DNA of 64,000 nucleotides from Fluviicola sp. (GCA_029866325.1 JARWZO010000023.1:94506-158505); one strand, 5' to 3'. Positions 34,720 to 44,386 are shown, counted from the stretch's first letter. A program made the numbers and translations. The notes: generated by a model from the sequence alone, not told the origin.

Positions 34720-35577
34720 TCAAAACAGATACGTAAGACCCAATTGCAAACTAATAATAGAGCGTAGCCGCGTTATTCGAATTGAATTGGCTAGTTGATC
34801 ATTCAATGCTGATTCATAAGAGCTAATAGGTCCGTTGTAGTCATACCATTGATTATTCGCTGCAAGATTAAGTGTGTATCGCAACCCATAATGAATGGCC
34901 AATTGTTTGGAAATAGGAGTTCGCATATTTAAGCCGTACATCACAATAAATCCTTTGTAAACCTGATCATAATTAATCAAATCACCATTTACCGTTGAAA
35001 CGCTATCCATAAATTCAATCACGTCTTTAGAAGTGCCATTGTGATAGAATGATCCATCTTGGTTCGCATTCCCAGTATACCTATAATCATTGTCGACAAC
35101 TTTTGAACGCACTATTCCAAAGCCCAATTCATGTGAAAATCCAACCGGTAGCATAGCGTGTCTTTTCGTTGAGAATTGTATAATTGGCATCAACACAAGC
35201 GATCGAACTTTTAAATTTTCGAATTTTACAGGTATTGCCATATATGAATTGTATTGCGGTTCATAATAATACAAATTGGTTGGTCCTTCAATATTAAAAT
35301 AAGAGTATCCCGCGCTAAAACTCAATGCATTTTGTGGATTCAAAGTGATTCCAATATTCACATTAAAGCCGGTATTAAATTTATCCTTTCCACTCGTAAT
35401 TGTTGTTCCTGATTTGACATAATAACCATAATCGGCATCTAAATTATTAATCATCGGAATTGCACCTAATCCCGTTATCTCGACAAATGCTTTTTTACCA
35501 TAATACCCTTTATCTTGGCCAACAATAGTTGTGGTAGATAAAACAGCAATGCAAAGAAGGATCAACAGCTTTTTCAT
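34720..35577 (-). CDS. Putative outer-membrane beta-barrel protein
   Basis: A 285-residue protein with a signal peptide (1-20, ending TTTIVG). The remainder alternates aromatic/hydrophobic and polar residues like beta-strands (FNTGFNVNIGITLN, ALSFSAGYSYFNI, LAIHYGLRYTLNL) and ends with LQLGLTYLF, a typical barrel C-terminal Phe. It has no enzymatic motif. Its ATG overlaps the stop of the M48 gene by one base (TAATG), so it is coupled to that peptidase. Function is unknown, but an outer-membrane partner of the two peptidases is likely. Confidence 0.7.
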   Translation of the reverse strand: MKKLLILLCIAVLSTTTIVGQDKGYYGKKAFVEITGLGAIPMINNLDADYGYYVKSGTTITSGKDKFNTGFNVNIGITLNPQNALSFSAGYSYFNIEGPTNLYYYEPQYNSYMAIPVKFENLKVRSLVLMPIIQFSTKRHAMLPVGFSHELGFGIVRSKVVDNDYRYTGNANQDGSFYHNGTSKDVIEFMDSVSTVNGDLINYDQVYKGFIVMYGLNMRTPISKQLAIHYGLRYTLNLAANNQWYDYNGPISSYESALNDQLANSIRITRLRSIISLQLGLTYLF

Positions 35578-37841
35578 TAGTGTGGTGTTTGTTGAAGTGA
35601 GCTTAGTACATTATAAAAATGCGCCCCTAAATAATGTTTACTCGGTTTAATGTTTAGCTCAACCAGTGATGATTTAGCCATCTTGCCATTTGAACCGTTT
35701 AATACCAATACCGTTACATCCGTGTGATGGCCTGTGAGTAATTGAACCGGTAAATAACCCAACACCATTAATGGAAACGCTGGAAAGAGCAACATACTTC
35801 CAATTACGATCACAGGACTAATCTCTGCATGGTAATAATGCTCAACTGCCGTAAACAGAATGTTGGATGTGCCATAATGTTGCTCAATTTCTTTCAATGC
35901 ATCATGATCAACCGGATACATTTCAACTCCCTCATAATGTGCCGTTTGTTCCAGCATGGAATACAAGGTATTGCGTTCATTGAATGCTACTGTTCCATCA
36001 GTGGTCAAGCTTTGCTGATCAATGGTTGTTTGGGTAATTCCCAATTCAGAGGAGGTTTCTTCCAAAACCGAATACAGCACTGTCAAGGTTTTTTCCGACT
36101 GTGCTCTGTCGAGTCCATTTCTTCGGTTATAAACCACTCCAGGTTGCACTAAAATGTACTTGTCCATACCCATCGCCAACGGATTTACTCCTGTCTTTTT
36201 AGTGGCTTTTTCCAGTTCGTAGCGTTCCTTTTTCGACAGCTTACTCAAATCGATTTCCCCTTCTTTTTCAGCCTTGCTACGCTTTGCAATCTCATTGAAC
36301 TTTAAGATAAACGCCGAGTCGAGCATCACATCCGAAAGACCGTAGAAGTAAAATTTGGTAGAATCGAAACTATCGTTACCAATGGTTTTTTTGGTTTTGA
36401 TTTTTTCGTACTTCGATTTCTGGTCCTCCGTTTTAGGCGTTTCAATTACCTTCGCGGTGTCCACTTTCGGTTTGGCGAGTTCAGCACTTTCGTGAAAATT
36501 CTTTTTGGAGTATTTGCTCAGGGTAAATTGTTCGTTAGCCGCAATGGTTTCCACCAATCGCTCCATCACACCGGCAATCAATTCGTCTTCCGGCAGTTCT
36601 TTTTGGATATCGTATACGTTGCGAATGGCCAGTGTAAAGGCCGCATTGTCGTTGAGTTTTTTAAGGAAAAAATACATCGCCGCACTTTCGCCTTCATAAT
36701 CGCTCGAGCTAGGCATGGTATTGCTTTCCATGTTTTCAGCCTTAAACTGCGTGAGTCCTAGCCAAGCTTGCGCTTTCATGCGTTTGAGGTAAACCGATTG
36801 CGGAAACTCGCGTTCGAGCAGGAAAATCGAATACAATGCCTGACCGAAATTGGCATCGATGATATCCGTGCGCAGACTTTCAAAACGCGCCAAGTTGCGG
36901 ATATAGATGAATTTACTTTCACCCTGAGAATTGACCACTTTTCCCCAATCGTTGTAATTGGAAAGTGCCTCCAAGGCAGCGTCTTTCCGCTTTTTGATGT
37001 TGGGGTGCGAACTGCGGGCATCGTTGTAATCTTCTTCGGCTTTGATCGGGTACTTTTTCGTCGCAAAAAACGCTTCGGGAATGTACATTTTTTCGGTCGA
37101 GTAATAACTCATAGGCAATTCCACCTCATCAAAAGGCAGGTACGAATACATCAGCACATCGAAGGTTGAAATGATTTCTTCATCGGAATAACCGGCGGCG
37201 TGGTATCGTTTCAGAGCTATTTTATCGGCCTCAAATTCATGTTCTTTGGTATGAACGCTGAGTCGCTCAATACGGTCTTGCTGATACTTATTCTGGCTCT
37301 TCCAATCAAAGGTTTCGATGACATGTTTTTCGGTATAATGGGCTATTTCATGCGATAAAACATAAGCCAGCTGCGCTTCTGAAGTCAGCTGCGAAATGAG
37401 TCCGGTAGTCACGAAAATAATTCCCTGATCGGTAGACAACGCGTTGGTTTCGTTGGATTTCATGGTGTAAAACCGCAACTCGGCCAGCAATTCGGGTTCG
37501 TCTTTCAACAAGTTAGCCGCTACTGCTTGCACGTACATCGAAATTTCGTCGCCGTAAATCACCGATCCCGAGTGGAGCAACTGATCAATTCCCTGGTGAA
37601 TTCCCTCCAGAAAAATGCGTTCCTGCGTAGTGGATAAATCACCGGTACGTGTTCCTCTATCTTCCAGGATTTTTTCGTTGGTGGTTTTGGTGAAATCGTC
37701 GGGAATGGTTCCTTGCGCAACAAGTGTTTGGAAGTTGTTGAAGTCTTGTTGGGCGGTTGCGAAAAGTGTACATAAAAAACAGAGAATATTTATACCTGTT
37801 TTAATCGCTTTCTTTGTAAAATCTAAACCGTAAAAAATCAT
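35577..37841 (-). CDS. Large secreted M48-family metallopeptidase, paralog B
   Basis: A 754-residue protein with a signal peptide (about 1-30, LCTLFATAQ). The N-terminal part carries the M48 site HEIAH (in VLSHEIAHYTEKH) and the third zinc ligand Glu in HEFEADKIALKRY. The C-terminal two thirds have no known domain: it includes KFYFYGLSDVMLDS, shared with paralog A, and a membrane segment near 680-705 that A lacks. M48 peptidases are often membrane quality-control proteases. It is translationally coupled on both sides (ATGA overlap with paralog A upstream, TAATG with the barrel gene downstream), making a three-gene operon. Confidence 0.85.
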   Translation of the reverse strand: MIFYGLDFTKKAIKTGINILCFLCTLFATAQQDFNNFQTLVAQGTIPDDFTKTTNEKILEDRGTRTGDLSTTQERIFLEGIHQGIDQLLHSGSVIYGDEISMYVQAVAANLLKDEPELLAELRFYTMKSNETNALSTDQGIIFVTTGLISQLTSEAQLAYVLSHEIAHYTEKHVIETFDWKSQNKYQQDRIERLSVHTKEHEFEADKIALKRYHAAGYSDEEIISTFDVLMYSYLPFDEVELPMSYYSTEKMYIPEAFFATKKYPIKAEEDYNDARSSHPNIKKRKDAALEALSNYNDWGKVVNSQGESKFIYIRNLARFESLRTDIIDANFGQALYSIFLLEREFPQSVYLKRMKAQAWLGLTQFKAENMESNTMPSSSDYEGESAAMYFFLKKLNDNAAFTLAIRNVYDIQKELPEDELIAGVMERLVETIAANEQFTLSKYSKKNFHESAELAKPKVDTAKVIETPKTEDQKSKYEKIKTKKTIGNDSFDSTKFYFYGLSDVMLDSAFILKFNEIAKRSKAEKEGEIDLSKLSKKERYELEKATKKTGVNPLAMGMDKYILVQPGVVYNRRNGLDRAQSEKTLTVLYSVLEETSSELGITQTTIDQQSLTTDGTVAFNERNTLYSMLEQTAHYEGVEMYPVDHDALKEIEQHYGTSNILFTAVEHYYHAEISPVIVIGSMLLFPAFPLMVLGYLPVQLLTGHHTDVTVLVLNGSNGKMAKSSLVELNIKPSKHYLGAHFYNVLSSLQQTPH

Positions 37842-39952
37842 TTTCTTTTAATTTGAAGCCGTTGTAATAAGTCTGTATAAAATGCTGTATTTTCTTTTAA
37901 ACTAGGTTCTCGAGGATTACTAATTCCAACATCGATGTTCACTTTACCAGTTTTTAAGTCTACCATTAAAACGTTATCTTGCGTAACGTCTTGAAAGTAA
38001 ATAAGATTCGAGAAAACAACTTTACTCGATCCAAATCTATTTCCGATGCCATTAAGGTAAACATCATCAACTGGAACACAGTCAAAACTATTATTTATGG
38101 TTTGCGCCAAAAGTATAAACAGTTGATTTCTATCATTAAAATGTTGAGTCCCGAATGCTTTAAAGTCCTCACGAGCTATGTTTCGTAGCACAATATTTCT
38201 ATTTGTGGCCGCCTTTAAAAATGCTGCTTTCATCATTGATTCTGTCAAATCAACTCGAGACCACACCATTTTCTCTTTCATTACATAGATTGCATTCGGG
38301 TCTACAAGGATACAAGTATCAATATCTATTTCTCCATAAATTTTATTGAATTCTTTGCTGCTTTGAGAGTATTCAAGTTTCTGTAAATTTTCATCTACCC
38401 TTTTAAATGTTTTAAAATAAGTTCGAAAATTAGAATCCAGGACAATATCAGACAATCCATAAACGTAAAACTTTGAAGAATCGAAATCTTCTACATCAAT
38501 ATTGTTTTTCTTTATTTCAATTTTTTCAAATATAGAATCTACCGATTTTAACGAATCAGTATTTTCAGGAAAGAAAACAAAATTGCGCGCTTCAACAGCA
38601 CTTTCGTGAAAATTCTTAAACGAATAGCTTGACCATTTAAAATCACTCTTATCAATAACTAATTGAATGAATCGATCTAAAAGAGACCTAATCATAACAT
38701 CCTTTTCATTTTCCTTATATAAATCATATAACATTCTTAAACCCAATGTCATGACAGCAAAACCATCCATATTTTCCAGAAAATAGAATAATGATGCGCT
38801 TTCTCCCTCATACGAACTCAATTCAGGAATACCTTGGTAGCCAATACCTCCTACCAAGTCCAACCTAACTAACCCAAACCAACATTGCGCTTTCATACGG
38901 TCTAAATACAATGACTTCGGAAATTGACATTCTAAAAGAAAAATAGCATACAGTGCTTTTGCAAATTCACCATCGATCACGTACGTATGCACTGTTTCAA
39001 AACGAGCAATCGTTCGAATATTAACAAACGTGTTCTCTCCAAGAGAATTTATAAGATCTCCTGCTTCATAATTAATCATCTCCAACAAGATGGCCTCTTT
39101 TCGTTTTTTGATGTTCGGATGCGAACTATATTCATCATTGTAATCCTCCTCAGCAATTATCGGATATTCCTTTGATGCAAAAAAAGATTCAGGGATATAC
39201 ATTTTATCCGATGAATAATAGGTGTTGGGAAATTCTACCTCATCAAATGGCAGATATGAATACATTAATACGTCAAAGGTTGAAATTATTTCTCCTAGGT
39301 CATATCCTGCCTTACTGTAGCGTTTTAATGCCTTTTTGTCTGCTTCAAACTCATTTTCTTTGGAAAAATTACTTAATTGAAGAATACGTTTGGATTTATT
39401 GGATATTGTTCTTTTTAAATCAAACGTTTCAATAACGTGTTTTTCTTCGTAATGAACAATCTCGTGTGATAGTATGAATGCTAATTGCGCCTCTGAAGTC
39501 AACTGTGAAATAAGCCCAGTAGTCACGAAAATGATTCCCTGATCGGTTGACAAAGCATTTGCTTCGTTTGATTTGATGGTGTAAAATCTCAAATTAGCTA
39601 ACAATTCGGGTTCATCTTTTAACAAATTATTGGCCACTGCTTGGATATATTGAGATATTTCATCGCCATAAACAACCAATCCTGAATGCAAAATCTGGTC
39701 GATTCCATAATTAGTTGTTTCTGCAAACACTTTTCTCTTCGCACTGCTTATTTCAGACCGATTTTCTAAAATGGCTTCATTTACCTTTTCTCGCGAAGTT
39801 TTTACAAAATCATCCGGAATTTCTCCTTGTGCCACCAAGGTCTGGAAATTATTAAAATCCTGCTGCGCGCTCACCGAAAACATCACTGTGCAAGCAACAA
39901 TCGCAAGGAAATAGTGAAAGATTCGGGATGAACGGATAACGGTTAATTTCAT
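37838..39952 (-). CDS. Large secreted M48-family metallopeptidase, paralog A
   Basis: The start at 39952 (MKLTVIRSSRIFHYF) gives the signal peptide; 12 upstream open codons are dropped. The 704-residue protein has HEIVH (ILSHEIVHYEEKH) and NEFEADKKALKRY, so the zinc site is intact. The mature N-terminus AQQDFNNFQTLVAQG is identical to paralog B, showing tandem duplication, but the rest has diverged and is visibly more AT-rich (roughly high-30s versus mid-to-high-40s percent GC by eye). It heads the A-B-barrel operon. The substrate is unknown. Confidence 0.85.
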   Translation of the reverse strand: MKLTVIRSSRIFHYFLAIVACTVMFSVSAQQDFNNFQTLVAQGEIPDDFVKTSREKVNEAILENRSEISSAKRKVFAETTNYGIDQILHSGLVVYGDEISQYIQAVANNLLKDEPELLANLRFYTIKSNEANALSTDQGIIFVTTGLISQLTSEAQLAFILSHEIVHYEEKHVIETFDLKRTISNKSKRILQLSNFSKENEFEADKKALKRYSKAGYDLGEIISTFDVLMYSYLPFDEVEFPNTYYSSDKMYIPESFFASKEYPIIAEEDYNDEYSSHPNIKKRKEAILLEMINYEAGDLINSLGENTFVNIRTIARFETVHTYVIDGEFAKALYAIFLLECQFPKSLYLDRMKAQCWFGLVRLDLVGGIGYQGIPELSSYEGESASLFYFLENMDGFAVMTLGLRMLYDLYKENEKDVMIRSLLDRFIQLVIDKSDFKWSSYSFKNFHESAVEARNFVFFPENTDSLKSVDSIFEKIEIKKNNIDVEDFDSSKFYVYGLSDIVLDSNFRTYFKTFKRVDENLQKLEYSQSSKEFNKIYGEIDIDTCILVDPNAIYVMKEKMVWSRVDLTESMMKAAFLKAATNRNIVLRNIAREDFKAFGTQHFNDRNQLFILLAQTINNSFDCVPVDDVYLNGIGNRFGSSKVVFSNLIYFQDVTQDNVLMVDLKTGKVNIDVGISNPREPSLKENTAFYTDLLQRLQIKRK

Positions 39953-40044
39953 TGGATAAGTTGTTTTACGCTTCGTATTGATTACCAAAACTACACACTA
40001 TTGGATAAATGAGACGCTTGGTGACTCATAAATCGACCAACGCC

Positions 40045-40722
40045 TTACTTTGGGAGACTAAACGGAATACTAATTATATAACTCGATGTCACAGGAGTGC
40101 CATTTTTTCTAGCCGGATTCCAAGAAGGCATCATGGTCAATAAGCGGTAAGCTTCTTTGTCGAGTTCAAACGAAACGCGGTTGAGCAATTGCACACACGA
40201 TATCGTTCCATCGGCTTCTATCAGCAATTGCGCCTGAACAATACCTTGTTCTTTATTCGCCAGCGCTCGATTGGGATAACGCATATAGCTTTCAAAGTAT
40301 TCATTCATGTTGGCGGTCATGACCTCGTCTTGCTTATTTGTCGGATATGCGGTTGCTACATTTTCGGGAATGCAGGTTGCGTAAATGACTTTTTCGGTTG
40401 CTGCCCGTTGCAAGTCATACTGTTGCTGCACAATCTGCAAATGCACCTCTGTAGAAGTCTCTTTTTTGCTTTTGAACTTGATTTCCTTCGACTGGTAACC
40501 TGTGCGTGATAAGGTGAGTTTACCTCTTACTTTGCGCGGCAAGTGAAAACTTCCCAAATAGTTGGTAGTTCCCAACAATTCGTCTCCAAAGTAAACCGAA
40601 ACGCCCTCAACGGAAGCCGTTACATCATCATAATCTATGATTAGGATGGTTCCGTATTGCTGTGAAAATACAACAGCATTCAACCAAAAAAAACAACCGG
40701 TAACGAGTAATTTGCGTATCAT
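40045..40722 (-). CDS. Secreted protein with carboxypeptidase-regulatory-like and TonB C-terminal-like domains
   Basis: A 225-residue protein with a signal peptide (1-20, ending VVFSQQ). A carboxypeptidase-like regulatory domain follows (about 25-90, VEGVSVYFGDELLGTTNYLGSFHLP). The C-terminal TonB-like domain (about 145-225) has RYPNRALANKEQGIVQAQLLIEADGTISCVQLL. The layout, with a cleaved signal rather than a membrane anchor, means it is not a classical TonB. It lies 92 bases upstream of paralog A on the same strand, separated by no obvious terminator. Confidence 0.75.
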   Translation of the reverse strand: MIRKLLVTGCFFWLNAVVFSQQYGTILIIDYDDVTASVEGVSVYFGDELLGTTNYLGSFHLPRKVRGKLTLSRTGYQSKEIKFKSKKETSTEVHLQIVQQQYDLQRAATEKVIYATCIPENVATAYPTNKQDEVMTANMNEYFESYMRYPNRALANKEQGIVQAQLLIEADGTISCVQLLNRVSFELDKEAYRLLTMMPSWNPARKNGTPVTSSYIISIPFSLPK

Positions 40723-40741
40723 TCTTAGTAAAAATGGAACG

Positions 40742-41308
40742 TTACTTTACTTTTTTGAGCAAAAACGGTTCCTTCATCGGAACGGAACTATTGAAATAAT
40801 CATCCAGTTTATCGTCTTCGATTGTGACTTCGTAACTGGAAGCACCTACTTCACCGTTTTCATCAGCTTCACCCGGAATTTCTTTCACATTCGAGAAAAA
40901 GCTATTCAAATCATCACTTGAAGTAACGTCGCCACACATTGAAAAGAGTTGAATGTCGCTGCCCGTTTTCACCAACTTAAATACATTGATCTGCGGTGAT
41001 ACACCAAACGAAAGGTATTGTTGTTTCCCGATGGTTGAAAAAAACAGGGAATCGCCCAATTTGGCAACTGTTTGTCCTTCGGCGTTATCAATAATCATTT
41101 CATTTCCCTTGAAAGTAATGTGCGTATCAGCACCTTCTACTGCCAGCATCGACAGTGCTTCCGGGTATTCCAAAACGTACTTGCCGTTTAGATTTTTCGG
41201 GAATTTTGTCGCTGTTTTACCAGGTATATTGGTTGTAGTAACGATCGTGCATGAAGCGAGAGCAATCAGCACCAAAGCACCAATTGTAAAAAAGCGGAGA
41301 ATGTTCAT
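40742..41308 (-). CDS. Uncharacterised lipoprotein
   Basis: A 188-residue predicted lipoprotein with a lipobox at LIALASCTIV (Cys20). The mature protein has a beta-rich middle (YVLEYPEALSMLAVEGADTHITFKGNEMI) and an acidic C-terminus (DENGEVGASSYEVTIEDDKLDDYF). I recognise no family. It ends 19 bases before the TonB-like gene at 40722 and may share a transcript with it. It is divergent from the AraC regulator. Confidence 0.65.
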   Translation of the reverse strand: MNILRFFTIGALVLIALASCTIVTTTNIPGKTATKFPKNLNGKYVLEYPEALSMLAVEGADTHITFKGNEMIIDNAEGQTVAKLGDSLFFSTIGKQQYLSFGVSPQINVFKLVKTGSDIQLFSMCGDVTSSDDLNSFFSNVKEIPGEADENGEVGASSYEVTIEDDKLDDYFNSSVPMKEPFLLKKVK

Positions 41309-41419
41309 TCAGTTAATTTTTGATCAAAGTAACGAAAAAAGCGGGTTTGATGGGTGATTGGCTCGACCAAATGTTTGGAAATTGAAAATGAAATTCGCGA
41401 ATTCGGTTATTTGCAAATT

Positions 41420-41447
41420 CTAGTGTTCGCAATATTGCGAACACTAG
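41420..41447. repeat. Perfect 28-bp palindrome in the 41309-41638 gap
   Basis: The half-site is CTAGTGTTCGCAAT, followed by its exact reverse complement. A looser copy of the same half-site occurs at 13036-13089. The rest of this divergent 330-base gap holds the promoters of the lipoprotein and AraC genes, with no box I can place confidently. Confidence 0.8.
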
Positions 41448-41638
41448 GAAAATCAACGTATTCAAAATGAGATAATTAAGCTTTTATCAAGCAACATTAC
41501 AATCCCTTCTTGACCTCCAAACGCTCTTTCCCAACCTACCAATCAGTTCCTCTAAAGTTGAAATGCTAATCCGTTGGATTCTAAGAATACGCCAACATCT
41601 ACATTGTTTCGGTACATTCCTTTTCTTATTTTTAGTCC

Positions 41639-42475
41639 ATGATTCCAATTCATGAGTTTAAAGACAAGAAACACCTACAGATTGTTGTCAATCAACTGGG
41701 TAGCTTAACAGAATATGATTCTACAGCTCCACATCGCCATGATTACTTCGAATTATTTGTGTTTGAAAAGGGCGGTGGAGCGCATCATATAGATTTTGAA
41801 ACATTTCCCATTCACGACCGCTCTATACACATTGTTGCGCCCGGAAAGGTGCATCAGGTAAACCGCGCTTTAGATTCCAACGGTTACGTCATTTTGTTTC
41901 ATGCGGCGTTGCTCAATGATTCATTGATCGGCGATTTTTTGTTTGATCATACCTGCTATTCCATACAAGAATATGCTCCCAATTATTTATTCGACGAACT
42001 GCAGCAAGCTCAAATTTGTGATACCGCGAATCGCATTTGGGAAGATTATTCAACCGATCATCCGTTGAAACAAGAATTTGTGCTGCATCAATTGGCTTTA
42101 CTTTGCATTCATTGCCTGCGTGTTCGTCCGGCGTTTGTACCTACCCAATCTACGACCAACGGAAAAATCTATCAGGAATTCAGAAGATTGCTTTACCGTA
42201 GTTTTCGTGAACTAAAGAAGGTGAAAGAATACGCTGCTTTGCTTCATGTAACGGAAAAACAACTCAATGAATTGGTCAAAACCCAAACGGGAAATTCAGC
42301 CAGTACGATTATCTACAAGCAAATTATCATGGAAGCTCAGCGTTTGCTGAATACGGGAATGAGCGCCAAAGAAGTGGCATTCGATCTGCAATTCGACGAT
42401 CCGGCGCATTTCAGTAAATTCTTTAAAAACCAAACAGGAATTCCACCTTCCGAATTCCAAAAAGTACATGCCTAA
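41639..42475 (+). CDS. AraC-family transcriptional regulator
   Basis: A 278-residue regulator. The N-terminal cupin-like sensor domain (about 15-120) has APHRHDYFELFVFEKGGG and APGKVHQV. The C-terminal AraC double helix-turn-helix (about 180-278) has YAALLHVTEKQLNELVKTQTG, SAKEVAFDLQFDDPAHFSKFFKNQTGIPPSEF. The ligand is unknown. It is followed 65 bases later by a T9SS cargo gene, whose regulation by it is possible but unproven. Confidence 0.9.
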   Translation: MIPIHEFKDKKHLQIVVNQLGSLTEYDSTAPHRHDYFELFVFEKGGGAHHIDFETFPIHDRSIHIVAPGKVHQVNRALDSNGYVILFHAALLNDSLIGDFLFDHTCYSIQEYAPNYLFDELQQAQICDTANRIWEDYSTDHPLKQEFVLHQLALLCIHCLRVRPAFVPTQSTTNGKIYQEFRRLLYRSFRELKKVKEYAALLHVTEKQLNELVKTQTGNSASTIIYKQIIMEAQRLLNTGMSAKEVAFDLQFDDPAHFSKFFKNQTGIPPSEFQKVHA

Positions 42476-42540
42476 GTACGAATTGTACCTTTATCATTGA
42501 TAATGAATGAAGTATGTTTGTGTTAGATAAAACATTCGTT

Positions 42541-43797
42541 ATGAAAAAATACTTCTTTCTTTTCCTTGCTTTGCTTACCGGCGGAATGTCGGCAACAGCT
42601 CAAACGTGGTTTCAAGTTCCTACTGGAACAACCAAGAAACTCAATACGATTGATTTTCCTTCTTCAACAGTCGGTTATATCGGCGGAAACGACAGCCTCT
42701 TACTTAAAACAACAGACGGTGGTCAAACATGGAATCCGGTTGCTTTTTCAGGAATTACATTTGCAAACCAAGGTGATCACTTTGTAAAACTACAATTTGT
42801 TAGTGAAATGATCGGTTTCGCAGCTGTTGGACCTTATTCCGGGTCGTACAAAACTACCGACGGCGGACTCACTTGGACAGCCTTGCCGCTTTCAGGTAAT
42901 CTTTGTTTTAACCAAGGCTTGTACTTTTTTGATGAAAACAATGGAGTAATTGGCGGATCAGGATGTTTTCAGGGTGAATTGGTAGATCGCTTGTCGGGTG
43001 GAACCTGGTCGGCTTCTACAGTCAACTCTGCCACTTTTAACTCCATGGATATGATCACAGATATTGACTTCAAAGGTTCTCTCGGATTAGCATCAAGTTA
43101 TGGCGGACGTTTCTTGCGTTCAACTGATGGTGGACAAACCTGGGATTCGATAACTAGTCCTTATGGAATTACGGTTCCATTGCTTTCGATAGCCATCATT
43201 GATGACACTTTGTGTTATGCTGGTTATGACCAAGTGGATGGTTCAGGATTTGGGCTCTTGCGCTCTCATGATGCCGGACTCACTTGGTCTGAAGAATTTA
43301 ATATGGCAACTTTCTTCTACCCTGATTACTATGGCATTCATTTGGCTACAAACGGAAAAACTTATGCTGGTGCGAAATCAGAAAATTCTGGAACCGGATT
43401 GATTTTTACACGTACCACAGAGCAAATTTGGGATTACGAAACCGTAGATCAAGGTATTTATGATTTTTCTTCCTATGGTGATTCGGTGGTTTTCGGTGTT
43501 GGAGACAGTGGTTATGTCGTCACCAATGTTCCGCTAGCGATTCTTTCAACTGATGACTTAATGAGCGAAACGGCTGATTTTACGGTTTCACCGAATCCGA
43601 CTGACGGGAAAATCCGTTTTTCAACTACCTTTTCGGAAAACGCCATTTACAACCTGTTTACATTGGAAGGAAAATCTGTTGAAGCAGGAACACTTTCAGG
43701 ACAGGAATTGGATCTGACAATCTTACCTGCCGGAACTTATATCGTGCGCATTAAGGATGGTGAATCGGTTTTCACAACAAGGGTCATTCGGCAATAA
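42541..43797 (+). CDS. Secreted YCF48/BNR-like repeat protein with T9SS sorting domain
   Basis: The start at 42541 (MKKYFFLFLALLTGGMSATAQ) gives a good signal peptide; nine upstream open codons are dropped. The 418-residue mature protein has repeats typical of YCF48/BNR-like propellers: LLKTTDGGQTWNPV, SYKTTDGGLTWTAL, FLRSTDGGQTWDS and LLRSHDAGLTWSE. A T9SS type A sorting domain ends it (FTVSPNPTDGKIRFSTTF to LPAGTYIVRIKDG). It is probably surface-exposed; no enzyme function is evident. It ends in a strong terminator. Confidence 0.85.
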   Translation: MKKYFFLFLALLTGGMSATAQTWFQVPTGTTKKLNTIDFPSSTVGYIGGNDSLLLKTTDGGQTWNPVAFSGITFANQGDHFVKLQFVSEMIGFAAVGPYSGSYKTTDGGLTWTALPLSGNLCFNQGLYFFDENNGVIGGSGCFQGELVDRLSGGTWSASTVNSATFNSMDMITDIDFKGSLGLASSYGGRFLRSTDGGQTWDSITSPYGITVPLLSIAIIDDTLCYAGYDQVDGSGFGLLRSHDAGLTWSEEFNMATFFYPDYYGIHLATNGKTYAGAKSENSGTGLIFTRTTEQIWDYETVDQGIYDFSSYGDSVVFGVGDSGYVVTNVPLAILSTDDLMSETADFTVSPNPTDGKIRFSTTFSENAIYNLFTLEGKSVEAGTLSGQELDLTILPAGTYIVRIKDGESVFTTRVIRQ

Positions 43798-43829
43798 AAA
43801 TACTGTTGGGTAGCGCAACACCTCAACGG

Positions 43830-43859
43830 GCGACTTCGGTAAACGGGGTCGCTTTTTTT
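43830..43859 (+). terminator. Terminator of the T9SS propeller gene
   Basis: GCGACTTCG and CGGGGTCGC form a 9-bp stem (two G-U pairs) with a GTAAA loop, followed by seven T. Confidence 0.85.
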
Positions 43860-43879
43860 GTCTTAAACTTTAGAGCCTG

Positions 43880-44227
43880 TTACTTATCGGTTACCCCAAA
43901 CTCATCCATTAACTCCAACCCATAATTGCGGATCGTTTCAATAATAGCAATCGAACGCATTCCTCGTTCGGTAATGGAATATTCCACTTTGGGTGGCACA
44001 ACAGCGTAAACAGTTCGGTTTACAAAACCTTCTTCTTCTAATTGGCGCAGCTGCGACGTAAGCATTTTGTGAGTTATGTGCGGAATGTCGTTCTTCAGTT
44101 CACCATAGCGCATGATCCGGCCTTTTAATCGCCACAAAATGGGCATCTTCCAGGTTCCGCCAATCCGATCCATGGCAAACTCAACGGGATTGTAATACAG
44201 TTTACTTTTGAATAAAAACTCGGGCAT
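43880..44227 (-). CDS. HxlR-family transcriptional regulator
   Basis: A 115-residue winged-helix protein. It has the HxlR signature IGGTWKMPILWRLKGRIMRYGELKNDIPHITHKMLTSQLRQLEEEGFV and the wing VPPKVEYSITERG. HxlR proteins respond to small molecules, often electrophiles or redox signals. It is divergent from the F420-reductase-like gene, with a GTATCA/TGATAC operator in the shared gap, so it probably represses or activates that gene and itself. Confidence 0.92.
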   Translation of the reverse strand: MPEFLFKSKLYYNPVEFAMDRIGGTWKMPILWRLKGRIMRYGELKNDIPHITHKMLTSQLRQLEEEGFVNRTVYAVVPPKVEYSITERGMRSIAIIETIRNYGLELMDEFGVTDK

Positions 44228-44304
44228 TTGCTATTTTTTGAGGTTGTTCTAGCACAAAGGAAACCATTAAAGCCTTATCAACGACAATACTTTCCAAAAA
44301 GTGT

Positions 44305-44332
44305 GTATCACTTTAATCGGTGAGTATGATAC
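44305..44332. promoter_or_regulatory. Candidate HxlR operator
   Basis: GTATCA at 44305-44310 and TGATAC at 44327-44332 form a spaced inverted repeat in the divergent hxlR/F420-reductase-like intergenic gap. Confidence 0.5.
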
Positions 44333-44386
44333 AAATAACCGTATAAAGTGAGAACTTTGGGAGATCAGCAATTAAATAACTTCAGA

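Noticed and set aside
35577..39952. The two M48 genes as one frameshifted gene
   Set aside because: Each has its own signal peptide, complete zinc site and C-terminal region; the ATGA overlap is ordinary coupling.
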